From: Pleurobrachia bachei
Lineage: Eukaryota > Ctenophora > Tentaculata > Cydippida > Pleurobrachiidae
Reading direction: 5' to 3'
Length of the DNA: 21,356 bases
Assembly: GCA_000695325.1 (NCBI GenBank)
Contig: AVPN01001097.1
Span: 2,696 to 24,051 of the forward strand
Positions 1 through 9,300 of this stretch are shown piece by piece. Every line of letters starts with the position of its first letter. The stretch's first letter is position 1. The translations under genes were made by a program, and so were the position numbers. The notes under the pieces were generated by a model. That model did not search any database and had not been told where the DNA came from. It saw nothing but the letters and a program-made list of their open reading frames with translations.

Positions 1-285
1 TTTTCTTGTCAATCATTTTTGGAACACGTTTTATAAAACTTTTTCAAAAACTTTTCTGACTTTTTTCAGTGAAAATTTCACCAATGGGTTCAATATGAGC
101 GCGGCGTCACCGATTTAAAAGCGCGTTCACATATTTGCGCGTGTTCAGTGATCCCCAGAGATCACTAACGTGACGTCATCCGACAATAGCTCCTGACCCT
201 GTTCTGCACGCGGAGCGCGCGAGAACTGTGGTCAGAGCATTGGCCTGACAGCAGACATGGCAATTGTGTAATGATTTGGCTACAT

Positions 286-346
286 GGAAGCCTGAGTGAG
301 ATCGAGGTCGCGCAGCGACCGAGATCGATCTCACATACAGGCTTCC
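286..346. repeat. Imperfect long hairpin, GCA loop
   Basis: The outer arms GGAAGCCTG and CAGGCTTCC, a middle stem around GTGAGATCG/CGATCTCAC and an inner perfect stem GGTCGC-GCA-GCGACC nest into one hairpin with small bulges. The innermost unit has the 6+3+6 geometry of the other triloop palindromes in this window. Confidence 0.6.
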
Positions 347-413
347 GCTCTCTCACTGCTGAAAAGTGTGCTTTTATTGCGCGCACGCGAGTTTATGCAG
401 TGGACAGGGCGGG

Positions 414-443
414 ATCCTATTATTCGCGAAGCGAATATAGGAT
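414..443. repeat. Hairpin with GAA triloop
   Basis: ATCCTATTATTCGC pairs with GCGAATATAGGAT around a GAA loop, with a single bulged T in the left arm. On the opposite strand the loop reads TTC, as in the palindromes at 7113-7177, 12974-13006 and 20318-20332. Confidence 0.6.
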
Positions 444-687
444 GCAATGGATCCAATGTAATGATGGGGATTGGGGCTGCCCTATGCAATGTCGATGAGA
501 TTTATCTGTATGGCGCTATGGAGAGGTCTAGCCATGGAGATCGGAGATCTGAACCCTTATGGGTGTGACTTTAAGATTGGGATAATTGATCCACTGACAA
601 CAAATGAGATTTATCTTTCAATTCTTTATCTTATCAGGAACTGGAGATATGGTCTGACAGTTATTTAAAATCAGACTATAAACTACA

Positions 688-951
688 GCTAAAGTCGGAT
701 TTTTTGAAGTTGTCACCCCCCTGGGTGGCGCGCGAGTTTTTATTTGCGCGTCGGAATCTTGTTTTGGCTCTCACGCCTTTGTTTCTTGGCCAATTTGGTC
801 AAACCAAAGTTTTACGGACTCCCAAAATTATGCTCTTTCCGGTGATATCCGGGTTTTTGCCGAAAAGTGAGAGCAAGTGGGGGCTGTCACGCGCAAATAC
901 GACGCCGCGCGACAAAAGGGGGGTGACAACTTCAAAAAATCCGACTTTAGC
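688..951. mobile_element. 264-bp MITE-like element, 34-bp perfect terminal inverted repeats
   Basis: Bases 688-721 are the exact reverse complement of 918-951: 34 nt starting GCTAAAGTCGG and ending in six C. Inside the arms the similarity continues more loosely, with GCGC-rich stretches and a GGCTCTCACG / GTGAGAGC pair. There is no transposase frame, so this fits a non-autonomous miniature inverted-repeat element. I see no convincing target-site duplication beyond the palindromic GC at the ends, so the family cannot be assigned. Confidence 0.75.
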
Positions 952-1480
952 GCATTCCAACCCTTCAAGAGGAAAATGGCTCGATTTTTAAAAATTCTCG
1001 GTTTTGCGGAGAAAAAATTATCAGTCCGGATCACGCGACGTCGCGCGCGTTCGAACTCAAGTTAAGCGCGGCGCATATCATGCATCGAAGTTGTGAAATA
1101 CTTGCCGCGGATGTCAAATCAAAACAAAAAAAAATTGAATTACACAAATAAGGATTCAAAAAACAGAATTTAGAACAGTTATTAACTCAATATAAACATG
1201 TCACTATTATATACACCAATACTTGAATACTGAGCTGTCCACAGTTACACTGCTACAGCTACAAGTACAATACAAGTACATCAACCATTGTACATGATAC
1301 ATCTGAAAAATGAATTTAAAAAACATAGTCATACATCTTATCTACAACATTCTTCTAGAAACTACATTATTATTATACAATGTACAAGTATTTACAAGGC
1401 TCCTCTTGTTGAACAACACCAGAGGAGCCTAACATTGTTACAACAACGCTAACACTTTCTGCCATTCCTGATCGTTTTGT
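952..1480. other. AT-rich stretch without a recognisable gene
   Basis: This is AT-rich sequence downstream (on the minus strand) of the second Myb exon. It could be 3' UTR or flank of that duplicated gene end. I found no canonical AATAAA on the minus strand. The only marked structure is the stem at 1398-1429. Confidence 0.4.
1398..1429. repeat. Nested stem-loop
   Basis: Nine-base arms GGCTCCTCT / AGAGGAGCC enclose an inner GTTG-AA-CAAC stem. It lies about 180 nt beyond the stop codon of the downstream Myb exon on the minus strand, where it could be a 3' UTR structure. That role is inference only. Confidence 0.5.
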
Positions 1481-1607
1481 CAGGTATATGCTTTGGCCTT
1501 TGGCCCTTGAGTCTGACTGGGGTTCTCGACTCTCGTGAATTGGAATAGGGCCATACCAGGCAAATGCTTTGAAAGCTCTTCACTTGCTGCAGTTGAGTCA
1601 TCCCCCA

Positions 1608-1778
1608 TTAATCTCCACACACCAGCCACTTGTCACACAACTCCTCAACTGTCCGAGTTTTGTGGAAGGTAAAACTATCCAGGATTTTACCCCAATCTGC
1701 ACCAAACGTTTCCACGCCTCTTCGGAGCCGTCTCATTTCTGTTTCTGTCCACGGGTGTTTCGGTGGTCTGACGTGCCT
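1608..1778 (-). CDS. Second (downstream) copy of the TERB1-like terminal Myb exon
   Basis: A good 3' splice site (pyrimidine-rich, ending TTTCAG) at 1779 opens a 56-codon exon in phase 0 with a stop at 1608-1610. It encodes the same Myb/SANT repeat as exon 10 of the TERB1-like gene: HPWTE, then GADWGKILDSF, then ELCDKWLV and a C-terminal GD. Against the upstream copy it has the same length, no indel and the same stop. Fourteen bases differ, and only two residues change (Met to Thr in the EMEM/ETEM motif, Ser to Thr before RTVEEL). The 3' flank, by contrast, differs by indels, which supports this stop as the real coding end. It may be an alternative last exon of the TERB1-like gene or the end of a partial duplicate. 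No separate 5' exons are visible apart from the truncated piece at 2882-3198. Confidence 0.6.
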   Translation of the reverse strand, partial: RHVRPPKHPWTETEMRRLRRGVETFGADWGKILDSFTFHKTRTVEELCDKWLVCGD

Positions 1779-1874
1779 CTGAAACAAAAGGGCAGGGTTA
1801 TTTTTGAAATCAGGCAACTGGTATCGCAAACTGGTATCGCAATCGCATTATATTTATCGGAAACGTTGTCTGGA

Positions 1875-2347
1875 CGACCTTCCAACGTTGTTTAGACATG
1901 TTGAGTACTCAACAAGTTTAGACGGGTTTCTCAGACAGAGGACAGACTGAGTGCCATGGCAAGATGTCATGGATACCCTGTCAGAGCATTGGCCTGACCC
2001 AATTCTCGCTTCGGAGCGCGCGAGAACTGTGGTCAGAGCATTGGCCTGACCGGTCCGAGCGGCCAATGGACAGACTGCGCAGCAAGGCAAGACAGTGGAT
2101 ACCACGGGTCTGCATTTTAAAAATGGGTTGGGACGGCCTTGGGACGGGCTACAGACGACAGACATGTATCTTACAAGTATCCTAACATGTTTACTGAACG
2201 GTTTAGACGGAGTTAGTTAGACGAAAACCGATGGAAATTCTGTATCTGATCTTAGACAGAACTTCTGAAACCAAACACGTCTGTCGTCTGTCTGAAGCCT
2301 GTTTTAGTGTTTTCGGGAAACCCTGCCTAAACGACATTGGAACGTCG
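1875..2347. repeat. Inverted-repeat element in the duplicated intron (downstream copy)
   Basis: Arms at about 1875-1897 and 2326-2347 are inverted copies of a sequence close to CGACGTTCCAACGTCGT followed by TTAGAC, with a few mismatches. The inside is rich in AGACGG/GACAGAC words and carries two direct copies of the TCAGAGCATTGGCCTGAC motif (1981 and 2031). It corresponds to 3632-4045 in the other copy of the intron, so the insertion predates the duplication, although the interiors now align poorly. Confidence 0.5.
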
Positions 2348-2353
2348 ATGAAT

Positions 2354-3198
2354 CGATACCTTAATTTGGAGATATTTCTGCCGCAATTCCCCTGACGTTC
2401 TTGAGGGATGAAACTCAAACTTCACTAGGATGAGAGACCAACACCGCCCATAAAACTGGACTCCCTTGCACAGGTTTGCTAGCTCTTGCTCGGTAAAGGG
2501 CTCCTGGGGAGATACGATAATTTAGGATAAATATTAAGTGATTAAGGAATTAGAAAATAATTGGCAAATTGCTAAAATCAAAGTTTCCAATTCGTCGAAA
2601 TGAATTCGATGGACCGAAAAAGCGTGGGACAGCTTCCAACGAGGTTCATGGAATCTTAGCGCAGTTTGTGAAAATGCTGCGCGATTCATTTTCCCCTTTA
2701 GATTGTCGCCGCGCGTTGCGTCAAAGCAACCGATGGGAGCAAACCTGTCCCTTTTGCCCGAAATGTTGGCTTTTTAAAGATTTTGGAAAACGTCCTGTCT
2801 CAAAAACAAATAACTTGCCTCCCTAATTTAATTAGACAGATATCCTAAGCAAATATCAAGAGGATCAGTTCATTAACTTACCCTAGAAACTGTAGATGCA
2901 GGTGAGGGTTGAAGGGCGAAAGGAGTGACAGCAACTACGTCCTTCTTACTTCTAATCAGCTGATGAATATTCTGAGTCATCGGAACAAGCTCAGGATTCT
3001 CTGAGAAGAAATCCTCGACCGCACTTTCCTGAGAACTAGGTAGGGGTTCCCCTGGAGCAGCTGGCGTGGCAAGAACGGGACATTTCCGAGATGATGAGGG
3101 TCGGGGAGTTTCATACTGTAGGAGAGGAGGGGGAGATTGTGATCTTAGTCCCTTTCTGGCTGAAGAGTATGCAGGTGGAGGTGGTATGATATTAGTTG
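2354..3198. repeat. Segmental tandem duplication, downstream unit
   Basis: This block matches 4052-4896 at a constant offset of 1698 bp. By eye I count three single-base differences: near 2477 (CAC/CAT), near 2516 (ACG/ACA) and near 2745 (AAC/ATC). It covers most of the duplicated intron and the last about 105 codons of exon 9. The right edge is sharp: both copies read GATATTAGTTGA and then diverge completely. The left edge fades into a diverged but still related sequence. Confidence 0.85.
2882..3198 (-). pseudogene. Truncated duplicate of TERB1-like exon 9
   Basis: This is the 3' about 317 nt of exon 9 of the TERB1-like gene, with the frame intact and the same phase-0 donor (AGG|GTAAGT). 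Its 5' part is missing: homology stops at the duplication edge, and I see no 3' splice site there. The encoded piece is the Pro/Ser-rich linker (IIPPPPAYSSARK and onward). It cannot start a transcript on its own. It could be transcribed as read-through from the upstream gene, or serve only as a donor to the Myb exon at 1608-1778 if a new acceptor has arisen. Confidence 0.65.
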
Positions 3199-3367
3199 AT
3201 TTTATAACAATTAGTTGCCTAAATTTTTCAGTTTTTCCTCTACTAATTGTTTTGTCAATGCTTTGTCCTCAGGGCTGACCCGGACCACGGTTCTCGTAGG
3301 GCCATACCAATGCTTTGACAGACCTCCACTTGTTGTACAGTTCAGTAAGTCAACCCCCCTCCCCCCG

Positions 3368-6300
3368 TTAATCTCCACACACCAGCCACTTATCACATAA
3401 CTCCTCAACAGTCCGAGACTTGTGGAAGGTGAAACTATCCAGGATTTTACCCCAATCCGCACCAAACGTTTCCACACCTCTTCGGAGCCGTCTCATTTCC
3501 ATTTCTGTCCAAGGGTGCTTCGGGGGTCGGACGTGCCTCTGAAATAAATGGCAGGGTTTGTTTTGAGTAAATTTGAAATCAGGCAACTGGTACCGCATTA
3601 TCGCAAGACGCAAACGTTGCTACAATGTCTGGACGACGTTCCAACGTCGTTTAGACAGGTTTCTCTCAGGATGCCTCAGGATGGGTTGACATGTTCCCAG
3701 TCAGTGCAGTCGAGTGTCGAATCTCACACCAGGTCCGAAGGACCTGTCAAAGCACTGGCCTGACGGCTGACAGCAAAGGACAGCAAAAGAAGGGCTTGAG
3801 ACCAGAGACTAGACGGAGTCACGAGTCAGACGGGCATGAATTTTGATATGGGATATTATATGGGACGGGCTATAATTAGACGACGTGCATTTTACGAGTC
3901 CGAGACGGACCCTTAATTGGGACCATGAACCGGTGATAACCCGTTTATTAAATGGTTTAGAAAGAGTTAGACAAAATCAGACAGAACTTCTGTCTCTGAA
4001 ATCAGACGGAAACCAAACACCCGTCTAGACGTCGTTGGAACGTCGCTAAATGGATACCTTAATTTGGAGATATTTCTGCCGCAATTCCCCTGACGTTCTT
4101 GAGGGATGAAACTCAAACTTCACTAGGATGAGAGACCAACACCGCCCATAAAACTGGACTCCCTTGCATAGGTTTGCTAGCTCTTGCTCGGTAAAGGGCT
4201 CCTGGGGAGATACAATAATTTAGGATAAATATTAAGTGATTAAGGAATTAGAAAATAATTGGCAAATTGCTAAAATCAAAGTTTCCAATTCGTCGAAATG
4301 AATTCGATGGACCGAAAAAGCGTGGGACAGCTTCCAACGAGGTTCATGGAATCTTAGCGCAGTTTGTGAAAATGCTGCGCGATTCATTTTCCCCTTTAGA
4401 TTGTCGCCGCGCGTTGCGTCAAAGCAACCGATGGGAGCAATCCTGTCCCTTTTGCCCGAAATGTTGGCTTTTTAAAGATTTTGGAAAACGTCCTGTCTCA
4501 AAAACAAATAACTTGCCTCCCTAATTTAATTAGACAGATATCCTAAGCAAATATCAAGAGGATCAGTTCATTAACTTACCCTAGAAACTGTAGATGCAGG
4601 TGAGGGTTGAAGGGCGAAAGGAGTGACAGCAACTACGTCCTTCTTACTTCTAATCAGCTGATGAATATTCTGAGTCATCGGAACAAGCTCAGGATTCTCT
4701 GAGAAGAAATCCTCGACCGCACTTTCCTGAGAACTAGGTAGGGGTTCCCCTGGAGCAGCTGGCGTGGCAAGAACGGGACATTTCCGAGATGATGAGGGTC
4801 GGGGAGTTTCATACTGTAGGAGAGGAGGGGGAGATTGTGATCTTAGTCCCTTTCTGGCTGAAGAGTATGCAGGTGGAGGTGGTATGATATTAGTTGACCT
4901 CCGAGAGAAGATAGAAGGTGCACGAGAGATGACATCCTCAAATCGGCTAAAGAATGCTTCCATTCTTTTATCCACAGCCTCATTCACAGCACTGGCTATA
5001 TCTGCTATGCTTGGAGAGGCGCTAACAGCTGGGCTGTTTTGTGGTTTTATTCGGGGATCACGGGGCTTTGATTGTGGTTGTTTAGTGGTTGATTTCTCAG
5101 GAAGGGGAGGGGTTGGCTCGGCAAAGGAATGGGCTGAGTCTTCTGTTTGTTGAGGTGTTTCGATTTGTGTTTTATCCGCCCGACAAAGAGGGGGTGAGAG
5201 TTTTGGGGTCTTGGGCATGATCCTTCTGGTAACAATGGGTGACGCCTAGAGGAAGAAAGAGAATATGATTTAGAAAGAGAGGGATCAGTGTGGAATTGCC
5301 CAAGTAGGATAGAGGGCACTAAAAGTAATAAAACTGATGAGATATTTTGAAACAAACCTCTTTGGTGGGTGGTGATGGTTGGCGTGGTTTGGCTGTAATC
5401 CTGTTATTTTTGGTGTTATGGGTAATCTTGTTGTTATTGTTGTTGTTTTGGTTGTTGTCCCAAGACCGCTTTATAACCACTGCATGAGACCTCTTCTTTC
5501 TGCTCTTTAAATTAGGATTTAGTTGTTGGTTTTGTTCTCTTTTATAACTCTTTACGGCCTCATATCCTGCACTTTCTAAATCTGTCTCTGTACTGCTGCT
5601 GCCCTCACTTGACTGCTGTTTGTCTGGTGAACCTGAGGAGAATGGGAGGTGTTCAAGGTGTTGGTCCTTGGATATAATCCTCGTATTTGGAATCAGTAAT
5701 AGTCCAGTGCATGATTAGAACAGTAAGTAGGCATCAAATAAAGTTCAAACTCATAACATTACCAATATTGTCGAAAAGTAATTTCAGCAGAATTCTTGAA
5801 GTTGACGCTACATTCTCACAACTCGAACCAACTAACCTAAAAATGAGAAAACATTGTGTCAGAACTTATGAATTGAAGACTGGCTAAATGCTAATTATAG
5901 GCTGTGGTGGAATTTCATGGCAACTAAGTAAACGAAAAGTACTAAACCGAAACTAAAATAAAAAACTACAGATCCTACCTTACAACTTGATTCATGGTAT
6001 ACTTATCCCCACTGAGGTCTGTCCTAACTTGTCCATTCCATTCCGCCAGCTGCAACAGTAGGTGTAGGGCTACATCGGGACAGTGAGGTAACCATTGGAT
6101 AGTGGCCTTGGCACATGGTCTTTGCTGTTCAACAACTTTCTGTAGAGCTGAATTATGGGGGTTGTTGATTTGGATTTTGGAATGATTTAATTCTTTTAAG
6201 ACTCAAAAGACTGTAAAATTAGGCCCATCATAGTCATATAATATTGATTATTCAATCTGAATCTAAATCACCATCTTACCGAGAGGTGCCGCGTTAATTA

Positions 6301-9300
6301 AGTTAATTAACGAAGATGCGATCTCAGGGGTGTTTGCATTACTTGATAAGAGAGTGACACAAAGGTCAATACCCCGGGATAAAGCAAACTTCTCTTGACA
6401 AACCGCTGAGGAGATAGAGTGATTGTTATGTACGGGAGTTTTATAGCGATTCCGGGACTTGTCACCGGTTGGAGTTTGTTACTTCCTAAATTCTAAATAA
6501 GAGGAAGGAAGTTATTGAGTAAGTTATTGAGAGAATTCGCCACTCTTTACTCGACAAGGAGGAAGGGTTTTTTAACCGTTGTAAAATAAATATTTATTTA
6601 ACATTGCTAAATCATGATCATGAATCATTACCATTATCAGATAGAACAAGAGTAAGAAAGCTGGAAAGGGGCTGAACAACACTGTGATCTGCTATGTTAT
6701 CACGAAGGGTAACCAGACACATAGGTAACAGGGTAACTGTCTTGTCCTGGTTAACACCTGTTTGGAGAAGGGGGGAGAGATTAGTTTCAAAGCTCCTGTA
6801 TGTACTGGTATCATGAGAGAGTTTTCATTTTCACTGATAGTTGATAGTTGATACCACGGTCTTTTATAGTTTTGGTAGGGACCTCACTATAGTTATAACT
6901 TCTGGTTGAACTCACGATTTCTTGGATTATTGACGGCTGAAGACAGTACAGATAATAGTGAGAGCTTCTTTGGTAACGTATTACTCAGTATCCCTGACTT
7001 CCTGAATTAGGAAAAGTAGAAAAAGTGAAATACTTTTTTACAGCCACCCGGGTTGTTGATAGGATGCACCATATCATCTCCTTGGTATCGAAGACACCTC
7101 ACACCTCACTCAGGCCGCTTCGCGGCCTTCGTTTGGCGCGCTTCGCGCGCCGGCAAGGGAGGGGTAACTTCGTTACCAAATCATCTCCCCTTTTTCTCTC
7201 TTTCAACTCCCATTTTCAGCGTTGGAAAAACTTACGACAATTCAGTTACAAGAAGTGTAATAAGACCAGTCGATCGGAGGTTCTTCTGAGCCAGGGAGTT
7301 GCCGTTTGTCAGAAATGACAGAAGACAAAGTGCACTTTGTCGCGTCCATTCCTCGCTCTCAGGAACGCTTAGAATCTTGTACACGGTGGCCAGTATGTGG
7401 GTTTGAAGCAGAAGGTTTTGAGAGCTAACTGAAAGAAGTTGTTGAGTTACTTGACAAGAAAGAAGGGGAGAACCTGTTAAATCTGCTAAACGATTTTGCA
7501 AACGTGATAAGTTTCAATATATGATTGTTCTCTAGCTCTACGAACAACAGCTGCTGAGCGACTGATCTCATTTTGAAGGTGTTTTTGCCACTCTAACGGT
7601 TACGGTCTAACCGAGTTACGTCAAACAAAAGACCTTCAATCACGCGGTGTGAAAACTAACACTCTCACAGTATTTAAGGAGTAGCTAAATCCACCACCAC
7701 TCAACACATCTCAAAATGATCTTCTTCGTGACTCTTTTGGCTGTTGTCGCTGCGTCCAAGGACCAGATGGTCAACTTGGCCGCCAATGACCCCAAACTCA
7801 TGGTCGCCCTTTTCAACGACTTCGTCAGGACCGAGGGACGAGTCTTTGAGACCCCCGCCGAGGGTCGACTTAGGATGAGGAACTTCAACAAGTATGTAGC
7901 ACGAGAAAATAATGAGTAGGCTAATTAAAATTTTCGCAGACATTCTTTTATCATTCTATGACCTATGTACCTTCAACCTTGCATTCTATGTACGTTGTAT
8001 TTCGGTGCCCGAAACACTGAACTTACACTAAACAATTTCTAACAGTTTCTCTCCCATAGCTTTGTCAAGATGGCCGCTAAGTGGAACGCTGAGGACGAGG
8101 ATGTCGATTACGGTATCACCACCTTCGCTGACTGGACCCTCGCTGAGTACGAACAGACCCTCGGATTCAACTCCACCGGTGAGAGTTCCCAATAGTTCCT
8201 TAGAAGTTCGTAATAGGAAATGTGCAATATTTTAAACTAGGTATGCCCAATTGACTCTAGAACTAACATTACACAACCTGCAGGTATGCCTGAGGCCCCT
8301 CCTCTAGAAGATGAGGTCGTTGCTGCTCCCGCTTACGGAAGCTCCAGCTTCAAATCCTACTTCGGAGCCGTCAAGAACCAGGGAAGGACCAACGCCTGTT
8401 GGGCTTTCGCCGGAACCGCCGTCTGTGAGGGACTCAACGGAAAGTTCGGATCTCGAGGACACCTTTCTGAGCAGGAGACTGCTGACTGTACCAGTGGATC
8501 TACCATCGCCAGGGGTGGACTCCATAGCAAGGCTCTCCAAGCTACCCAGTCAAGGAACCATCTCGCCACCCTCAGGGACTACCCCTTCGTCAGCAGGGAC
8601 GGATATTGTAACTACAGGGGCAAGCGAAACGCCCTCCGATTCAGGATCACCCGAGTGTACCAGGTCCGAGGAGACAATGGTCTCGCCCAGGCCCTTAACT
8701 CTGGACCCGTTGCCGTCGGAATGGCTTTCGACCAGCGACTCTCTGGATACCGAGGTGGAATCTACCACGACAGGAGCTGCATGAACACCCGGGGAAACCA
8801 CGCCGTCACTGCCGTTGGATACACCTCCTCCTACTGGGAGATCAGGAACAGTTACGGAACCACCTGGGGAGAGGGAGGATACGGTCGATTCACCAGGGGC
8901 GTCAACAACATGTGCAGGATCAGCGAGTACGCCTTCGGAGTCTCCGCTTCCAGCGCCGGAGAGGAGGAATAAATTATTGGTTTAACTTAATAATAATTCA
9001 AGCTCCAACCTAGAATATATGCTTTTTTTATTTTTTTGTAATGTTTGTCTGTGTCTAAATAAAAATTTTGTCCGTCAATCCATACCATTGTTGTCCACGG
9101 CACAGCTAAGAGTGTATAATACTCTTTGAAGAGTCGCCTGTTCCCGAGCTGTTTTCAGAATCTTCATCAACAAATCAAATCCGTGCTTTTCCCGGAAAAT
9201 ATCTTTTGCCTCAGCTGTAGACAAAGATAGAGGGGGTTGAGAAAAAAGTGACGCTGTTGACGTCATCGTGATGGCACATTATTGACAATGACAGTACATG

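Larger units (their letters stand above)
1..687. other. Non-coding, repeat-rich left edge
   Basis: I see no credible exon here; the short reading frames are GC-repeat artefacts. The stretch holds one copy of the dispersed TCAGAGCATTGGCCTGAC motif (230-249), preceded by AGCGCGCGAGAACTGTG, a combination that recurs at about 2015-2050. It also holds two long hairpins (286-346 and 414-443) and a TGACGTCA palindrome near 170. Alternating GCGC runs mark it as part of the genome's dispersed-repeat fraction. Confidence 0.5.

Noticed and set aside
2569-2826. 85-codon frame, duplicated at 4267-4524
   Set aside because: It lies inside the duplicated intron of the TERB1-like gene. Its conservation is explained by the near-identity of the whole block, not by coding constraint.
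3211-3477. Frame continuing past the Myb stop in another phase (LSKH..., ending KLKNLGN)
   Set aside because: The corresponding region of the other copy differs by a 14-nt net indel and has no matching frame, while both copies keep the stop at the end of the 56-codon exon. I treat it as 3' UTR or flank.
5047-5355. 102-codon minus-strand frame ending in PVIPE
   Set aside because: It crosses the intron 8/exon 9 boundary of the TERB1-like gene in another phase. The phase-0 reading from 5245 is supported by both splice junctions.
8311-8784. 157-codon Ser/Pro/Thr-rich frame on the plus strand, plus several minus-strand frames at 8304-8801
   Set aside because: They overlap protease exon 3 in other frames and arise from its strong codon bias.
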